Source: JARRKU01 sp963675565 (lineage in GTDB: Bacteria; Desulfobacterota; Desulfobacteria; Desulfobacterales; Desulfosarcinaceae). From it: 64,000 nucleotides of DNA. The notes beneath the pieces were generated by a model. That model was not told the origin of the DNA, did no database searches, and worked only from the letters and a program-made list of their open reading frames with translations. The position numbers and the translations under genes are program-made. The stretch lies in assembly GCA_963675565.2 (NCBI GenBank), contig CAXXYD010000002.1, positions 868,001 through 932,000 on the forward strand, given 5' to 3'. Position 1 is the first letter of the stretch. Each line of letters opens with the position of its first letter. Of the stretch, positions 1 through 8,458 are shown piece after piece.

Positions 1-260
1 TCCCACTGCCCGTCCATGACCTCCTGGGCGGCTGTGGCAATAGCGCGGGCCAATGGCTGGTCCAGCAGTCCAAGCTCGGCATTGGTCCGCGCGGCATACA
101 GTTTGATCAAAGCCAAAGCATGTATCAATTCAGTCGGCGGCTTCAATCCGCTCTTGAAGAAATTATCCGCCGCACGCTGGGTCTGCGGGCCATAATGGAC
201 GCCCGCCGGCACCCGCACGGAACCCATACTGTCCTCTTCCAACCTGAATTCATCATTCAT
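1..260 (-). CDS. class II fumarase/aspartase family lyase, N-terminal part
   Basis: The reverse strand from an ATG at 260 reads into the window edge with no stop (86 codons seen). The start region carries the family signature 'EEDSMGSVRVP' then 'GPQTQRAADNF', and further on 'LIHALALIKLYAARTN', the typical N-terminal domain of class II fumarate hydratase and aspartate ammonia-lyase. These enzymes add or remove water or ammonia across fumarate in the cytoplasm. The catalytic serine loop that would help separate fumarase from aspartase lies outside the window, so substrate is not assigned. 'PxxLIHALALIKxxAA' resembles FumC more than AspA. The small gene at 282-545 lies just upstream in the same direction and probably shares a transcript. 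Confidence 0.85.
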   Translation of the reverse strand, partial: MNDEFRLEEDSMGSVRVPAGVHYGPQTQRAADNFFKSGLKPPTELIHALALIKLYAARTNAELGLLDQPLARAIATAAQEVMDGQW

Positions 261-281
261 AGTTGATGCCCTGGCGCCTTT

Positions 282-545
282 CTAACGGGTTTGATGGGGA
301 TAGCGTTCCACCGTGTCTTTCAACTGGGCGATCTCTATACCCAGGCTGACGCATTGCCGGCCAGCGAGGCAAAGTTCAGCATCACCGTTTTCCAGAAATG
401 TTTTCATGTGATGATTTTCCTTTTTCAAATCCACCACCCATCGTTTCTGGTCGTCATTAAAGTGGACTGTTACATCGATACCACATTGTCCAATATCTGG
501 ATAGATTTCTATTATTTTTTCGCATAATTGAGATTTATCAATCAT
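282..545 (-). CDS. small conserved-looking protein of unknown function
   Basis: An 87-aa protein starting MIDKSQLCEKI. I chose the ATG at 545 because GGAGGT (complement of 550-555) lies 4 nt before it; an in-frame upstream extension to 590 has no such site. The protein is acidic, has no membrane segment or signal peptide, and contains a central 'VTVHFNDDQKRWVVDLKK' stretch that looks like a beta hairpin, followed by a cysteine-containing 'ELCLAGRQCVSLGIEIAQL' helix. I do not recognise the family. It precedes the fumarase/aspartase-like gene by 21 nt, so co-transcription is likely, but no function can be inferred beyond that. Confidence 0.6.
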   Translation of the reverse strand: MIDKSQLCEKIIEIYPDIGQCGIDVTVHFNDDQKRWVVDLKKENHHMKTFLENGDAELCLAGRQCVSLGIEIAQLKDTVERYPHQTR

Positions 546-835
546 CAGGACCTCCAATGTGCATTTTTTAATAATTTTGGATTGATCCAAGGGCCATGCA
601 TTCGCAAGAAGTCACTCATTGGTCGTTCCTGTCAAAATAAGCACTTATCGCCAATTTCAAAGTCCCCGCAAAAATTCATGGTTTTCATCAGGAATCGGGG
701 TGAATGGTCTATTCATTTTGACAATGGAAACCGATAAATCTATAGTAGGCTTTGCGGGCGGGGTAGCCCGCTGTAAATTCCGGCCCCAATACCGCAGCGG
801 CCGTATTTTTGATTAGCCAAGGTGCTTTTTTGTCA
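546..835. other. divergent intergenic region
   Basis: About 290 bases between the minus-strand small gene and the plus-strand cyclase. It should hold promoters for both directions. A 6-bp stem hairpin is visible (GCGGGC at 754-759, GCCCGC at 766-771). I see no convincing -35/-10 pair and no small gene. Confidence 0.4.
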
Positions 836-2572
836 ATGGATCTCAGACCTATACCGTTCTTGAAGGGGCTTAGACGGTTTGTCCCCAGCTTTCGGCGCGG
901 AACGCTCACCCGGGATGACCTGTTCATCGGAGAGGTTTTAAAACGCAGCGGGATCATCACCGAGCTGCAGCTCAAAACAGCCTTGGATACCCAGCGCCAG
1001 ATCCTGATGCAAAACGGAAGGGCGGTCCGTCTGGGGGGATTGATCGTCGACCTGGGCTATGCCGATGAAGCCGACATCATCCGGACAATCAATACCGAAT
1101 ACCAGATCGAGGTCACCTCACTCACCGACGATATCCGGGATCTGCTCTCCAGCAAATACGGCGCCCAGTACGATCGTCTCCCCCGCCCGCGCATCCCCAT
1201 GTGGATGCAGATGGCGGTGGCCACCACCTTCGTTATCGTTGTGACCATCATCACTTTGAGTCTGGTCCTGCTCAACAAACAAAAAGATCGCCTGTACGAA
1301 CAGACTGTACGCATGGGCACGGTGAGCCTCAACTACTTTGCCAACAATGCCAAATTTCCCCTTCTGGAAGAAGACATATTACAGCTCAACACCTTGATCA
1401 AGGAGGCGGCCCGCGTCGAAGGCCTGCGCTATGCCCTGATCACCGACACCCACGAGCGGATCAAAGCCCACACCGACGTCAATCTCATCGGACTGCCGTT
1501 CAGACATTTTGTGGACAACCCCGATCTGATCCGCAAGGGGGACGTGGTTTACTACACCTACCGCCAGGCCGGGGGAGAGCATATTCTCAATCTCTACCGT
1601 TCCATCAATATGAAGAACAAAAATCTGGGTTATGTGCATGTGGGGATCTCTCTGGACTTTATCGAAGACCTGATCAAACAGGAACGCGTTTCAGTGGTGG
1701 TGGTCATGCTGGCCGTCATCCTGCTCGGACTGGCCGTGGCGGTAGTCAATGGATTCCGTTTTTCAAGACCCGTATCCCGGATTGTCAAGGCCACCGAAGA
1801 GATCGCCAGGGGAAATTATCAATATCGCGTCCCCGTCAAGCGCAATGACGAACTGGGCAATCTGGAAATCGCCTTCAACCGCATGGGGCAGGAACTGTGG
1901 AAAAATTCCATGACCCAGAAATCTTTCGGCAAATATGTGGGGGCCGAAGTACTGGATATGATTCTGGCCAATCCCGAAACCGACTGGCTCAAGGGAACCC
2001 GCAACAATGCCACCATTCTTTTCGGCGATGTGCGCGGCTTTACTGCATATGCTGCGGAGAATGCGCCGGAGCAGGTGGTGGAAGCACTCAACACCTACCT
2101 GGAAATCGCCACATCCACCATTATCAAATTCGGCGGCTATATCGACAAATTCATCGGTGATGCGGTCATGGGCGTCTTCGGGGTGCCGGTTTTCCGCCAG
2201 GACCATGTGGAACGGGCTGTACGCGCAGCGCTTCACATGCAGGCGACGCTTCACAAGGAAAGCCGCCATGGCAATCCCCTGCTGTCAGCCATCGGCATCA
2301 GCATTCACACGGGTATCGTAGTCGCCGGAAACGTGGGCTCCCAGACCAAAATGGAATACACGGTCATCGGAGACAGTGTCAATATCACCGCCCGGCTCAA
2401 TGCCCTGGCCGCTGCCGGAGAAGTGGTGGTCAGCCAGCAGGTCAATGATGTGATCAAGGCAAATGTGGCCACTGAATCCATCGGACTCCGGGCGATCAAG
2501 GGAAAAACCGAACCGGTGCAAGTCTATAAAGTTCTCGAAAAACAACCGATTGATCCTGATGCAACGAACTAG
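836..2572 (+). CDS. membrane class III nucleotide cyclase with MshEN-like N-terminus and HAMP domain
   Basis: A 578-aa signalling protein predicted to make cAMP. Residues about 28-95 ('LFIGEVLKRSGIITELQLKT..') resemble the MshEN/GspE N-terminal domain, which in other proteins binds nucleotides such as c-di-GMP. A membrane segment (about 122-146), an extracytoplasmic sensor region of about 140 residues, a second membrane segment (285-306) and a HAMP linker follow. The C-terminal cyclase domain (395-560) has both metal-binding aspartates (D398 in FGDVRGFT, D442 in KFIGDAVMG), the adenine-selecting lysine (K438) and aspartate (D513), and the N/R pair of GDSVNITARL. All catalytic positions look intact. 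The ATG at 836 is preferred over an upstream TTG at 809, although its ribosome site (AAGG) is distant. It overlaps the next gene by 14 nt. Confidence 0.88.
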   Translation: MDLRPIPFLKGLRRFVPSFRRGTLTRDDLFIGEVLKRSGIITELQLKTALDTQRQILMQNGRAVRLGGLIVDLGYADEADIIRTINTEYQIEVTSLTDDIRDLLSSKYGAQYDRLPRPRIPMWMQMAVATTFVIVVTIITLSLVLLNKQKDRLYEQTVRMGTVSLNYFANNAKFPLLEEDILQLNTLIKEAARVEGLRYALITDTHERIKAHTDVNLIGLPFRHFVDNPDLIRKGDVVYYTYRQAGGEHILNLYRSINMKNKNLGYVHVGISLDFIEDLIKQERVSVVVVMLAVILLGLAVAVVNGFRFSRPVSRIVKATEEIARGNYQYRVPVKRNDELGNLEIAFNRMGQELWKNSMTQKSFGKYVGAEVLDMILANPETDWLKGTRNNATILFGDVRGFTAYAAENAPEQVVEALNTYLEIATSTIIKFGGYIDKFIGDAVMGVFGVPVFRQDHVERAVRAALHMQATLHKESRHGNPLLSAIGISIHTGIVVAGNVGSQTKMEYTVIGDSVNITARLNALAAAGEVVVSQQVNDVIKANVATESIGLRAIKGKTEPVQVYKVLEKQPIDPDATN

Positions 2573-3554
2573 GGTACAAAGCGCATTACCTTTGCTTTTT
2601 CTGCTGGGACTCTTCCTGGCGGCCGGCTGCACCGGCCGCCTTCTGCCTTCAGGCCAACCGGAAGGCGGCACAAGAGACGCCCGGTTCGTCATCATCACCA
2701 CAAAGGGAACGGACACGCTTGAATCCCTGGCCCGGACCTATCTTAAAGATGGTGGCCAGGCATGGCGGATTGCCGCCTACAACCAGATCGATTCCCTCAA
2801 GCCCGGACAGCGGGTGGTCATCCCGTTGGTACCGATCCAACACGGGGGACTCAGGCCTGATGGATACCAGACGATTCCCGTCCTGGCCTATCTCGACATG
2901 GCATCTTCCCCCAAACAGTCCGACACCGTGTCGGCCCGCGGTTTTGAGCGCCAATTGCAATACCTGCGTCAAAATGGCTTCACCCCGGTCTCCCTGGACC
3001 ACTTGAGCGCTTTTCTCAATCTGCGCGGGGATCTGCCCCCGGGCGCCCTCGTGATCTCCCTGGACACGACCCGGCCATGGGCATATGAGATCGCCTATCC
3101 CCTGCTCAAAAAATACGGTATGAGGGGTACCTTGTTTTTCAGTGTCGACCAGGTCGGTCAAAAAGGTTACCTGGATTGGCGGCAGCTTGCCGAAATGGCT
3201 GGCGGCGGAATGGACATGGGCCTGCAGGGCAATCCGCTGCAGATCCCCCCGAAAGAATCCCTGGCGTCCTATTTGAAATCCTATGAAGCCGGATTGAGCC
3301 AACCTAAAAAATTATTCCGCAAGCACTTGAATACACCGTGCCGCTATTTTGCCTTTGCATCGGGCCTTAGCGACGACCTGACCGTTTCCCTTTTAAAAAA
3401 GCATGGATATCTGGCCGCTTTCACGCGGCAGAGGGGCAGTAACCCTTTTTTCATGGACAACTTTGCGCTTAAGCGATCCGTGATCCACGGACATTACGAT
3501 ATGCAGAAATTTCAGCGCAACCTGGCAACCTTCCGCGCCATGGAGTTGAAATAA
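2559..3554 (+). CDS. lipoprotein with LysM and degenerate polysaccharide-deacetylase domain
   Basis: A 331-aa lipoprotein (lipobox LAAGC, Cys24). The ATG at 2559 is chosen because it directly begins the signal peptide. Residues 42-90 form a LysM peptidoglycan-binding domain ending in 'LKPGQRVVIPL'. The rest follows the NodB-homology fold: 'ARGFERQLQYLRQNGFTPVSL', 'ALVISLDTTRPWAYEIAYPLLKKYGMRGTLFF' split by family landmarks, and a late 'CRYFAFASG'. However the usual TFDDG motif is SLDTT, with only one Asp, and the zinc-binding H(S/T)xxH motif is replaced by 'GLQGNPLQ', with no histidine. The domain is therefore probably non-catalytic and may bind glycan. It overlaps both neighbours, so it belongs to the cyclase-LysM-TPR operon. 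Confidence 0.82.
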   Translation: MQRTRVQSALPLLFLLGLFLAAGCTGRLLPSGQPEGGTRDARFVIITTKGTDTLESLARTYLKDGGQAWRIAAYNQIDSLKPGQRVVIPLVPIQHGGLRPDGYQTIPVLAYLDMASSPKQSDTVSARGFERQLQYLRQNGFTPVSLDHLSAFLNLRGDLPPGALVISLDTTRPWAYEIAYPLLKKYGMRGTLFFSVDQVGQKGYLDWRQLAEMAGGGMDMGLQGNPLQIPPKESLASYLKSYEAGLSQPKKLFRKHLNTPCRYFAFASGLSDDLTVSLLKKHGYLAAFTRQRGSNPFFMDNFALKRSVIHGHYDMQKFQRNLATFRAMELK

Positions 3555-4849
3555 TGTCACGCCGCCTATTATTTATGCTGCTGTTGCCGATTTATGCGGC
3601 GGGGTGCACAACGGCATGGCAGGATATCAAAAAACGCGTGACACCGCTGCCGCTTCAGTATGTTCAACGGGCGCAGCTGCATGAACAAGCCGGCGAACTG
3701 CACCAGGCGCTGTTGGCATGGCAGGCCGCGCAACTCCTGGAGCCAAAAAACCCGCGCACGTCCAAGGCCATTGCCGAACTTAAAGAGACCATTTCAAAGC
3801 GGAGCCAGGACTATTTTCATCAAGGGCTGGAATGGTATAATGCCGGGAATTTCGCCGCAGCCCAGCGGGCATTTCTAATGGCCATCCATATCAACCCGGC
3901 GCACAGCCCCTCGCTGCATTACCTGAAAACGAACCTGCAAAACCCCGCACAGGCCACCTATAAAGTTCAGCGGGGGGACTCCTTTATTCGCATCGCATCC
4001 AAATTGTATGATGACCCCAGCAAAGCTTACATGATCGCATACTTCAACGGCATGAACCCCCAGAAGCCCCTGTTTACAGGTACCATCCTGCACCTGCCGG
4101 TATTGGACGCCGCTGTCCGGCTGCCCAAGTCAGATATTCAATCTTTGTTAAATCAATCCCGGCAAGCCTATGAAATGGGGTCTTTCGAAAAGGCCGCAGC
4201 CTATGCCGAGAAAATTTTGGCGGAAATACCGGGGCATGCCAAAGCCTCGCGCCTTGCCGATGAAGCCTATCTGCGTCACGGGAAGCAGTTGATGGAACAA
4301 CAGCGGTTCAGGGAAGCGCTGGCCCAGTTCAAACGCATCAGCACCGCTCACGAGAAGCGCCAACCATCCATTCAGAAGGCAAACCTGGAACTGCACCGGC
4401 AGGCCCTGGCCAAAAAGCTTGAAATGGCCCGAAATTACCTGGACAAGAGCAATTTTGTCGAAGCCATCAACGCTGCAGAAGAAATTCTGGTGCAGTATCC
4501 CAGGAACGACCGGGCCAAAGAAGTGCTGAACTCGGCCGGCTACGCTTACGGCAAAGCCCTGCTGGAGGAAGGACACGAACCCCAGGCCATCGAATGGCTC
4601 AAAAAAGTCGATCCGGCCTATTCCGATACGACGCAATTGCTATCCCTGGCACAGGCCCGGACCAAAGCCACCGCAGAAACCCTTTATCGGGATGGCGTCA
4701 AGCATTTTATCAACGAGAACCTGGAACAGGCGATCAAGGCCTGGCAGCAAGCGCTCACCCTCAATCCCGACCACCCCAAAGCGCAGCAGGACATGGAAAA
4801 TGCCATGCGGCTCCTCGAAAAATGGCGTGACCTGGAAAAAACCCCCTGA
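3554..4849 (+). CDS. lipoprotein with TPR repeats and a central LysM domain
   Basis: A 431-aa protein whose start codon overlaps the previous stop by one base. It has a lipoprotein signal (LPIYAAGC, Cys18). TPR-like helical pairs occupy about 34-120 ('YFHQGLEWYNAGNFAAAQRAFLMAI'), a LysM domain follows at about 135-182 ('YKVQRGDSFIRIASKLYDD', 'GTILHLPV'), and more TPR units fill the C-terminal half, the last being 'DGVKHFINENLEQAIKAW'. Such proteins act as periplasmic scaffolds on peptidoglycan. Together with the upstream LysM lipoprotein it suggests an envelope-associated assembly linked to the cyclase. No catalytic domain is seen. Confidence 0.82.
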   Translation: MSRRLLFMLLLPIYAAGCTTAWQDIKKRVTPLPLQYVQRAQLHEQAGELHQALLAWQAAQLLEPKNPRTSKAIAELKETISKRSQDYFHQGLEWYNAGNFAAAQRAFLMAIHINPAHSPSLHYLKTNLQNPAQATYKVQRGDSFIRIASKLYDDPSKAYMIAYFNGMNPQKPLFTGTILHLPVLDAAVRLPKSDIQSLLNQSRQAYEMGSFEKAAAYAEKILAEIPGHAKASRLADEAYLRHGKQLMEQQRFREALAQFKRISTAHEKRQPSIQKANLELHRQALAKKLEMARNYLDKSNFVEAINAAEEILVQYPRNDRAKEVLNSAGYAYGKALLEEGHEPQAIEWLKKVDPAYSDTTQLLSLAQARTKATAETLYRDGVKHFINENLEQAIKAWQQALTLNPDHPKAQQDMENAMRLLEKWRDLEKTP

Positions 4850-5011
4850 AACCCATCCGCTGCCACAACCACGGATCAGCATAAGGCATCCGGGCCCAAA
4901 AGGGCCGGCACAGATCTGCCCGGGAAAGGGTGATAGCGACTTGACTCCAACTATTGGCTCATATAAAATTTTGAATCTAAACAAAAATTTCTCGAGGACA
5001 GAGCGAACCGG

Positions 5012-6385
5012 GTGAAAACCAACTTCAAACAACTATTCAAGCCCAGAACCATGGCAGTGGTTGGCGTTTCGCTTTCAAACGACCGTCACCCGGCAAATGT
5101 GATATACCACAAACTCCTGCTGCGCTATCCGGTAAAAGTATACGCCGTCAACCCCCGGGGGGGAGAACTGCGAAGGGAAACAGTTTATACCAGCGTTTCG
5201 GCCATCCCCGATCAAATTGACCACGTTGTCATCGCCGTACGCGCTGAATACGTTCCGGCTGTGCTTTCCGACTGCATTCGCTCCAATGCAGGGGGCGCCA
5301 CGGTCATTTCCGGTGGATTTGCCGAAAGCGGCCGCAGGGATCTTCAGGACCAGATCACCGACATGGCCGAAACGGCCGGTCTGCCTTTGATCGGCCCCAA
5401 CTGTCTTGGAATCTATGCGCCCCGCCATTTCGACACCTTCTTTCTGCCGGGGGAACGTCTCGTGCGCCCGGAAGCCGGCAATGTCGCCCTGATCAGCCAA
5501 AGCGGAGGGGTGCTGGTGGATCAGCTGGTCAAGTTCGCCGGTCAGGGAATCGGCGTCTCCGTGGCCGTCAGTATCGGCAATAAGGCCGTGGTCCGCGAAA
5601 CCCACCTGCTCCGCTACCTGGCCAGAGACCCGCATACCCGGGTCATTGCTTTCTACATCGAAGGTTTCGGGCCCAATGAGGGCCGGGATTTCGTACAGGC
5701 CGCCGCCCGGTGCAACAAGCCCGTCGTAGTGCTCAAGGCCGGAAAAAGCGCTTCGGGCAGCAGAGCGGTGGCCAGCCATACGGCGTCACTGGCCGGCGAC
5801 TATGCCGTTTTTTCACAAATCATGGCCCAGCATGGGGTTGCCGAGGCCAGGAATGAATACGAACTGATTTCATTTTGCGAAGCCCTGAGCTGCTACCAGC
5901 ATACCATCGAGGGCAATGTGGGCATCATCACCGTCAGCGGGGGACACGGCGCTCTGGCGGTGGATACCTGCCGGCAGCATGGGCTCAACATCCCGTCCAT
6001 GCCCCAAAGTTTCGAGGATGGTCTGCGAAAGAAACTGAACCCCAGCATTCGATCCATCGCCGCCTTGAGCAACCCCATCGATCTGACCGGCAGTGCCACG
6101 GATGAGGATTTCATCGCCTCGGCCAATGCCTTGAGCATGGCGGACGCTATCGACAGTTTGCTGGTCCTTCTGCTGCCTTACTCGCCGGGGCTGTCGTCGG
6201 ATCTGGGCGCCCGCCTGGGGCATGTCTACCGAAAAAAGGAAAAACCGCTCGTGGCCTATGTTCCCCACGTGGAAAAATACAGAATGCTCATCGAAGGCTT
6301 TGAGCTCAATCGTGTTCCGGTTTCCAATGCCATTGAAGGCGCCGTCCTGATGGTGGAGGCCCTGCGCAGGTGGCAGCCATGCTGA
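5012..6385 (+). CDS. ADP-forming acyl-CoA synthetase, alpha (CoA-binding) subunit
   Basis: A 457-aa protein starting at a GTG. It has an N-terminal Rossmann CoA-binding domain ('MAVVGVSLSNDRHPANVIYHKL'), a succinyl-CoA-ligase-like domain with 'LIGPNCLGI' and 'LISQSGGVLVDQL', and the phosphohistidine motif 'SHTASLAG'. The enzyme family makes acyl-CoA plus ADP and phosphate from ATP, acid and CoA, or works in reverse to conserve energy as ATP. The ATP-grasp beta subunit is encoded by the next gene, which overlaps by 7 nt, so the enzyme is split as in archaeal acetyl-CoA synthetases. The acid used cannot be read from sequence. A related protein begins at 63100. Confidence 0.9.
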   Translation: MKTNFKQLFKPRTMAVVGVSLSNDRHPANVIYHKLLLRYPVKVYAVNPRGGELRRETVYTSVSAIPDQIDHVVIAVRAEYVPAVLSDCIRSNAGGATVISGGFAESGRRDLQDQITDMAETAGLPLIGPNCLGIYAPRHFDTFFLPGERLVRPEAGNVALISQSGGVLVDQLVKFAGQGIGVSVAVSIGNKAVVRETHLLRYLARDPHTRVIAFYIEGFGPNEGRDFVQAAARCNKPVVVLKAGKSASGSRAVASHTASLAGDYAVFSQIMAQHGVAEARNEYELISFCEALSCYQHTIEGNVGIITVSGGHGALAVDTCRQHGLNIPSMPQSFEDGLRKKLNPSIRSIAALSNPIDLTGSATDEDFIASANALSMADAIDSLLVLLLPYSPGLSSDLGARLGHVYRKKEKPLVAYVPHVEKYRMLIEGFELNRVPVSNAIEGAVLMVEALRRWQPC

Positions 6386-7053
6386 AAAAAGCCATACGGG
6401 AAACCATCCACCGTTCCAGGTCCCACGGCTGGGTGCTGGAACCGGAAGCCAAGGAAATCCTGTCCGCCGCCGGGATCCGGGTCCCCAGATTCCGCTGGGC
6501 ACACAGTGCCGAGGAGGCATTGGAATTTGCATCGGCCGTAACTTATCCCGTGGTGGCCAAGCTGGTGTCTCCCGACGTGATTCACAAATCGGAGGCCAAT
6601 GGCGTTGCCGTGGGGATTGCGTCTGACCGGCAACTCAGATCGACCTATCAGCGATTTTCCAGGCGTAAAGCATTTGCCGGCGTATTGGTCGAAGAGATGG
6701 TTCAGGGAATGGAACTCATCGTGGGCGGCAAGGTGGACCGCCAGTTCGGCCCGGTTATCCTGCTGGGAATGGGGGGAACCGGTGTGGAAATATACAAGGA
6801 TACAACATTGCGAATGGCCCCCATCAAGGAAAAAGATGTACTTTCCATGGTCAACTGCCTCACGGCAGGCCGCTTGCTGCAGGGTTTCCGTGGCGAGGCG
6901 GCCATCGACATGGAATCGTTGGTTGATCTGATGGTCGCCTTTTCCAATTTACTGATGAAAATGGCAGGCCTGATTGAATCCGTGGATCTCAACCCCGTCA
7001 TCTGCTCATCCAGCGGATGCCTGGTTGCCGACGCGCGTATCATACTGGCATAA
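6379..7053 (+). CDS. ADP-forming acyl-CoA synthetase, beta (ATP-grasp) subunit
   Basis: A 224-aa ATP-grasp protein from the ATG at 6379; a GTG at 6370 is also possible. Family landmarks are 'EAKEILSAAGIRVPRF', 'YPVVAKLVSPDVIHKSEANGV', 'VLVEEMVQGMELIVGGKVDRQFGPVILLGMGG' in separate conserved blocks, and the C-terminal metal-site region 'VDLNPVI'. It matches the size of stand-alone beta subunits (about 230 aa) and pairs with the alpha subunit directly upstream. The two together would transfer phosphate between the alpha-subunit histidine and ADP. Confidence 0.9.
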   Translation: MLKKAIRETIHRSRSHGWVLEPEAKEILSAAGIRVPRFRWAHSAEEALEFASAVTYPVVAKLVSPDVIHKSEANGVAVGIASDRQLRSTYQRFSRRKAFAGVLVEEMVQGMELIVGGKVDRQFGPVILLGMGGTGVEIYKDTTLRMAPIKEKDVLSMVNCLTAGRLLQGFRGEAAIDMESLVDLMVAFSNLLMKMAGLIESVDLNPVICSSSGCLVADARIILA

Positions 7054-7069
7054 TGTAATATTTGAAGCA

Positions 7070-8458
7070 ATGACACAATTCCGACCACTATCCATAATAT
7101 TCTTCGGGCTTTTGCTGGCCGCGTTGACCCTCCTGGCAGGCTGTGACGGGCCGATCTTTAAAAACGACCTGGACATTATCAAATCACGGGGCGAATTGAT
7201 TCTAATTACCCGCAACAATGCCGCCTGCTACTTCGAGGGCCCCGACGGTCCGGCAGGGTTTGAATATGATCTGGCCAAAGCTTTCGCCGATTATCTGGGG
7301 GTGCGCCTGCGGCCCCTCATTATTGAAGAAGAAGCCGATATGATTCAGGCGCTTCGCGACGGCCAAGCCGATATGATCGCCGCCGGAATTCCCTTTGGGA
7401 AACAGTCCGCACGGCTCATGACGCTGGGGCCGGGGTATCTTGACGTCACCCAGCAGATCGTGGGCCGCAGGGGGGGTATCATGCCGGCTAATATCGAAGA
7501 CCTTTCCGGCACCACCATCTGGATGTCCGGCAGCAGCTACCGGCTGGAGATCCTTGCCGGTCTGAAGGACAAATACAAAGATCTGAGCTGGAAAATACTG
7601 CCCGACCACAGCGCGGAAGAACTTCTGCAACTGGTCTGGAACCGATCTTTGCCGCTGACCATGGTTGAATCCCATACGCTGACCATGAACAGGCGCTTTT
7701 ACCCGGAGCTGGTGGTTCATTTCAGTTTGGGCGAAACCAAGAAACTGGCCTGGGCCATACATCCCCAAAGCCGTCAGCTGCATAAAGCGCTGATCCGATG
7801 GTTCGCTCTGGCCGAAAGCCAGGAACTCGTCGCCGGCCTGACGGACTATTATTTCAGCCATCTCGAAGAATTCGATTATGTCGATCTGGCACGCTACCGC
7901 CGCCGAATCTATCAAAGGCTGCCAAAGTACAAAATCCACTTCATGAAGGCTGCTGCAGAAAATGACATGGACTGGCAGCTGGTTGCAGCCCAGGCATACC
8001 AGGAATCGCACTGGGACCCGAATGCCAAAAGCTTTACCGGGGTACGCGGCATAATGATGCTCACCCAGAACACGGCCAAGTCCATGGGGCTGGAAAATCG
8101 GCTTGCGGCAAAAGATTCCATATTTGCCGGCACCCGCTACTTGGCCCAGCTGCACAAAATGGTTGGAGACGATATTGCCGAGCCGGACCGGACCTTCATG
8201 GCCCTGGCGGCATACAACATCGGCTTTGGGCACCTGCAGGATGCCCGGGTTCTGGCTCTGCGACTGGGCAAGCCGGCCGATGCATGGCACGGGGTTCGAT
8301 CAACGCTGCCGCTGCTGCAGAAAAAAAAATACTACCGAACGGTCGCTCACGGTTACGCGCGGGGCAACGAGGCCGTAGAATATGTAGACCGAATTCGCAC
8401 CTACCACAAAGTCCTCATCATGGCCATGATGCCCCAGGGGCTTTACGGAATGCAATGA
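7070..8458 (+). CDS. mltF: membrane-bound lytic murein transglycosylase F
   Basis: A 462-aa lipoprotein (lipobox TLLAGC, Cys25) from an ATG 16 nt after the previous stop. Residues about 36-265 form a periplasmic binding-protein-type domain ('RGELILITRNNAACYF', 'GFEYDLAKAFADYLGV'). Residues about 300-430 form a family 1 SLT catalytic domain, with the catalytic glutamate in 'AQAYQESHWDPNA', then 'GVRGIMMLTQNTA' and 'ALAAYNIGFGHL'. This two-domain plan is that of MltF, which cleaves peptidoglycan glycan strands to 1,6-anhydromuropeptides at the outer membrane. It overlaps the next gene by 4 nt (ATGA). Confidence 0.93.
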   Translation: MTQFRPLSIIFFGLLLAALTLLAGCDGPIFKNDLDIIKSRGELILITRNNAACYFEGPDGPAGFEYDLAKAFADYLGVRLRPLIIEEEADMIQALRDGQADMIAAGIPFGKQSARLMTLGPGYLDVTQQIVGRRGGIMPANIEDLSGTTIWMSGSSYRLEILAGLKDKYKDLSWKILPDHSAEELLQLVWNRSLPLTMVESHTLTMNRRFYPELVVHFSLGETKKLAWAIHPQSRQLHKALIRWFALAESQELVAGLTDYYFSHLEEFDYVDLARYRRRIYQRLPKYKIHFMKAAAENDMDWQLVAAQAYQESHWDPNAKSFTGVRGIMMLTQNTAKSMGLENRLAAKDSIFAGTRYLAQLHKMVGDDIAEPDRTFMALAAYNIGFGHLQDARVLALRLGKPADAWHGVRSTLPLLQKKKYYRTVAHGYARGNEAVEYVDRIRTYHKVLIMAMMPQGLYGMQ

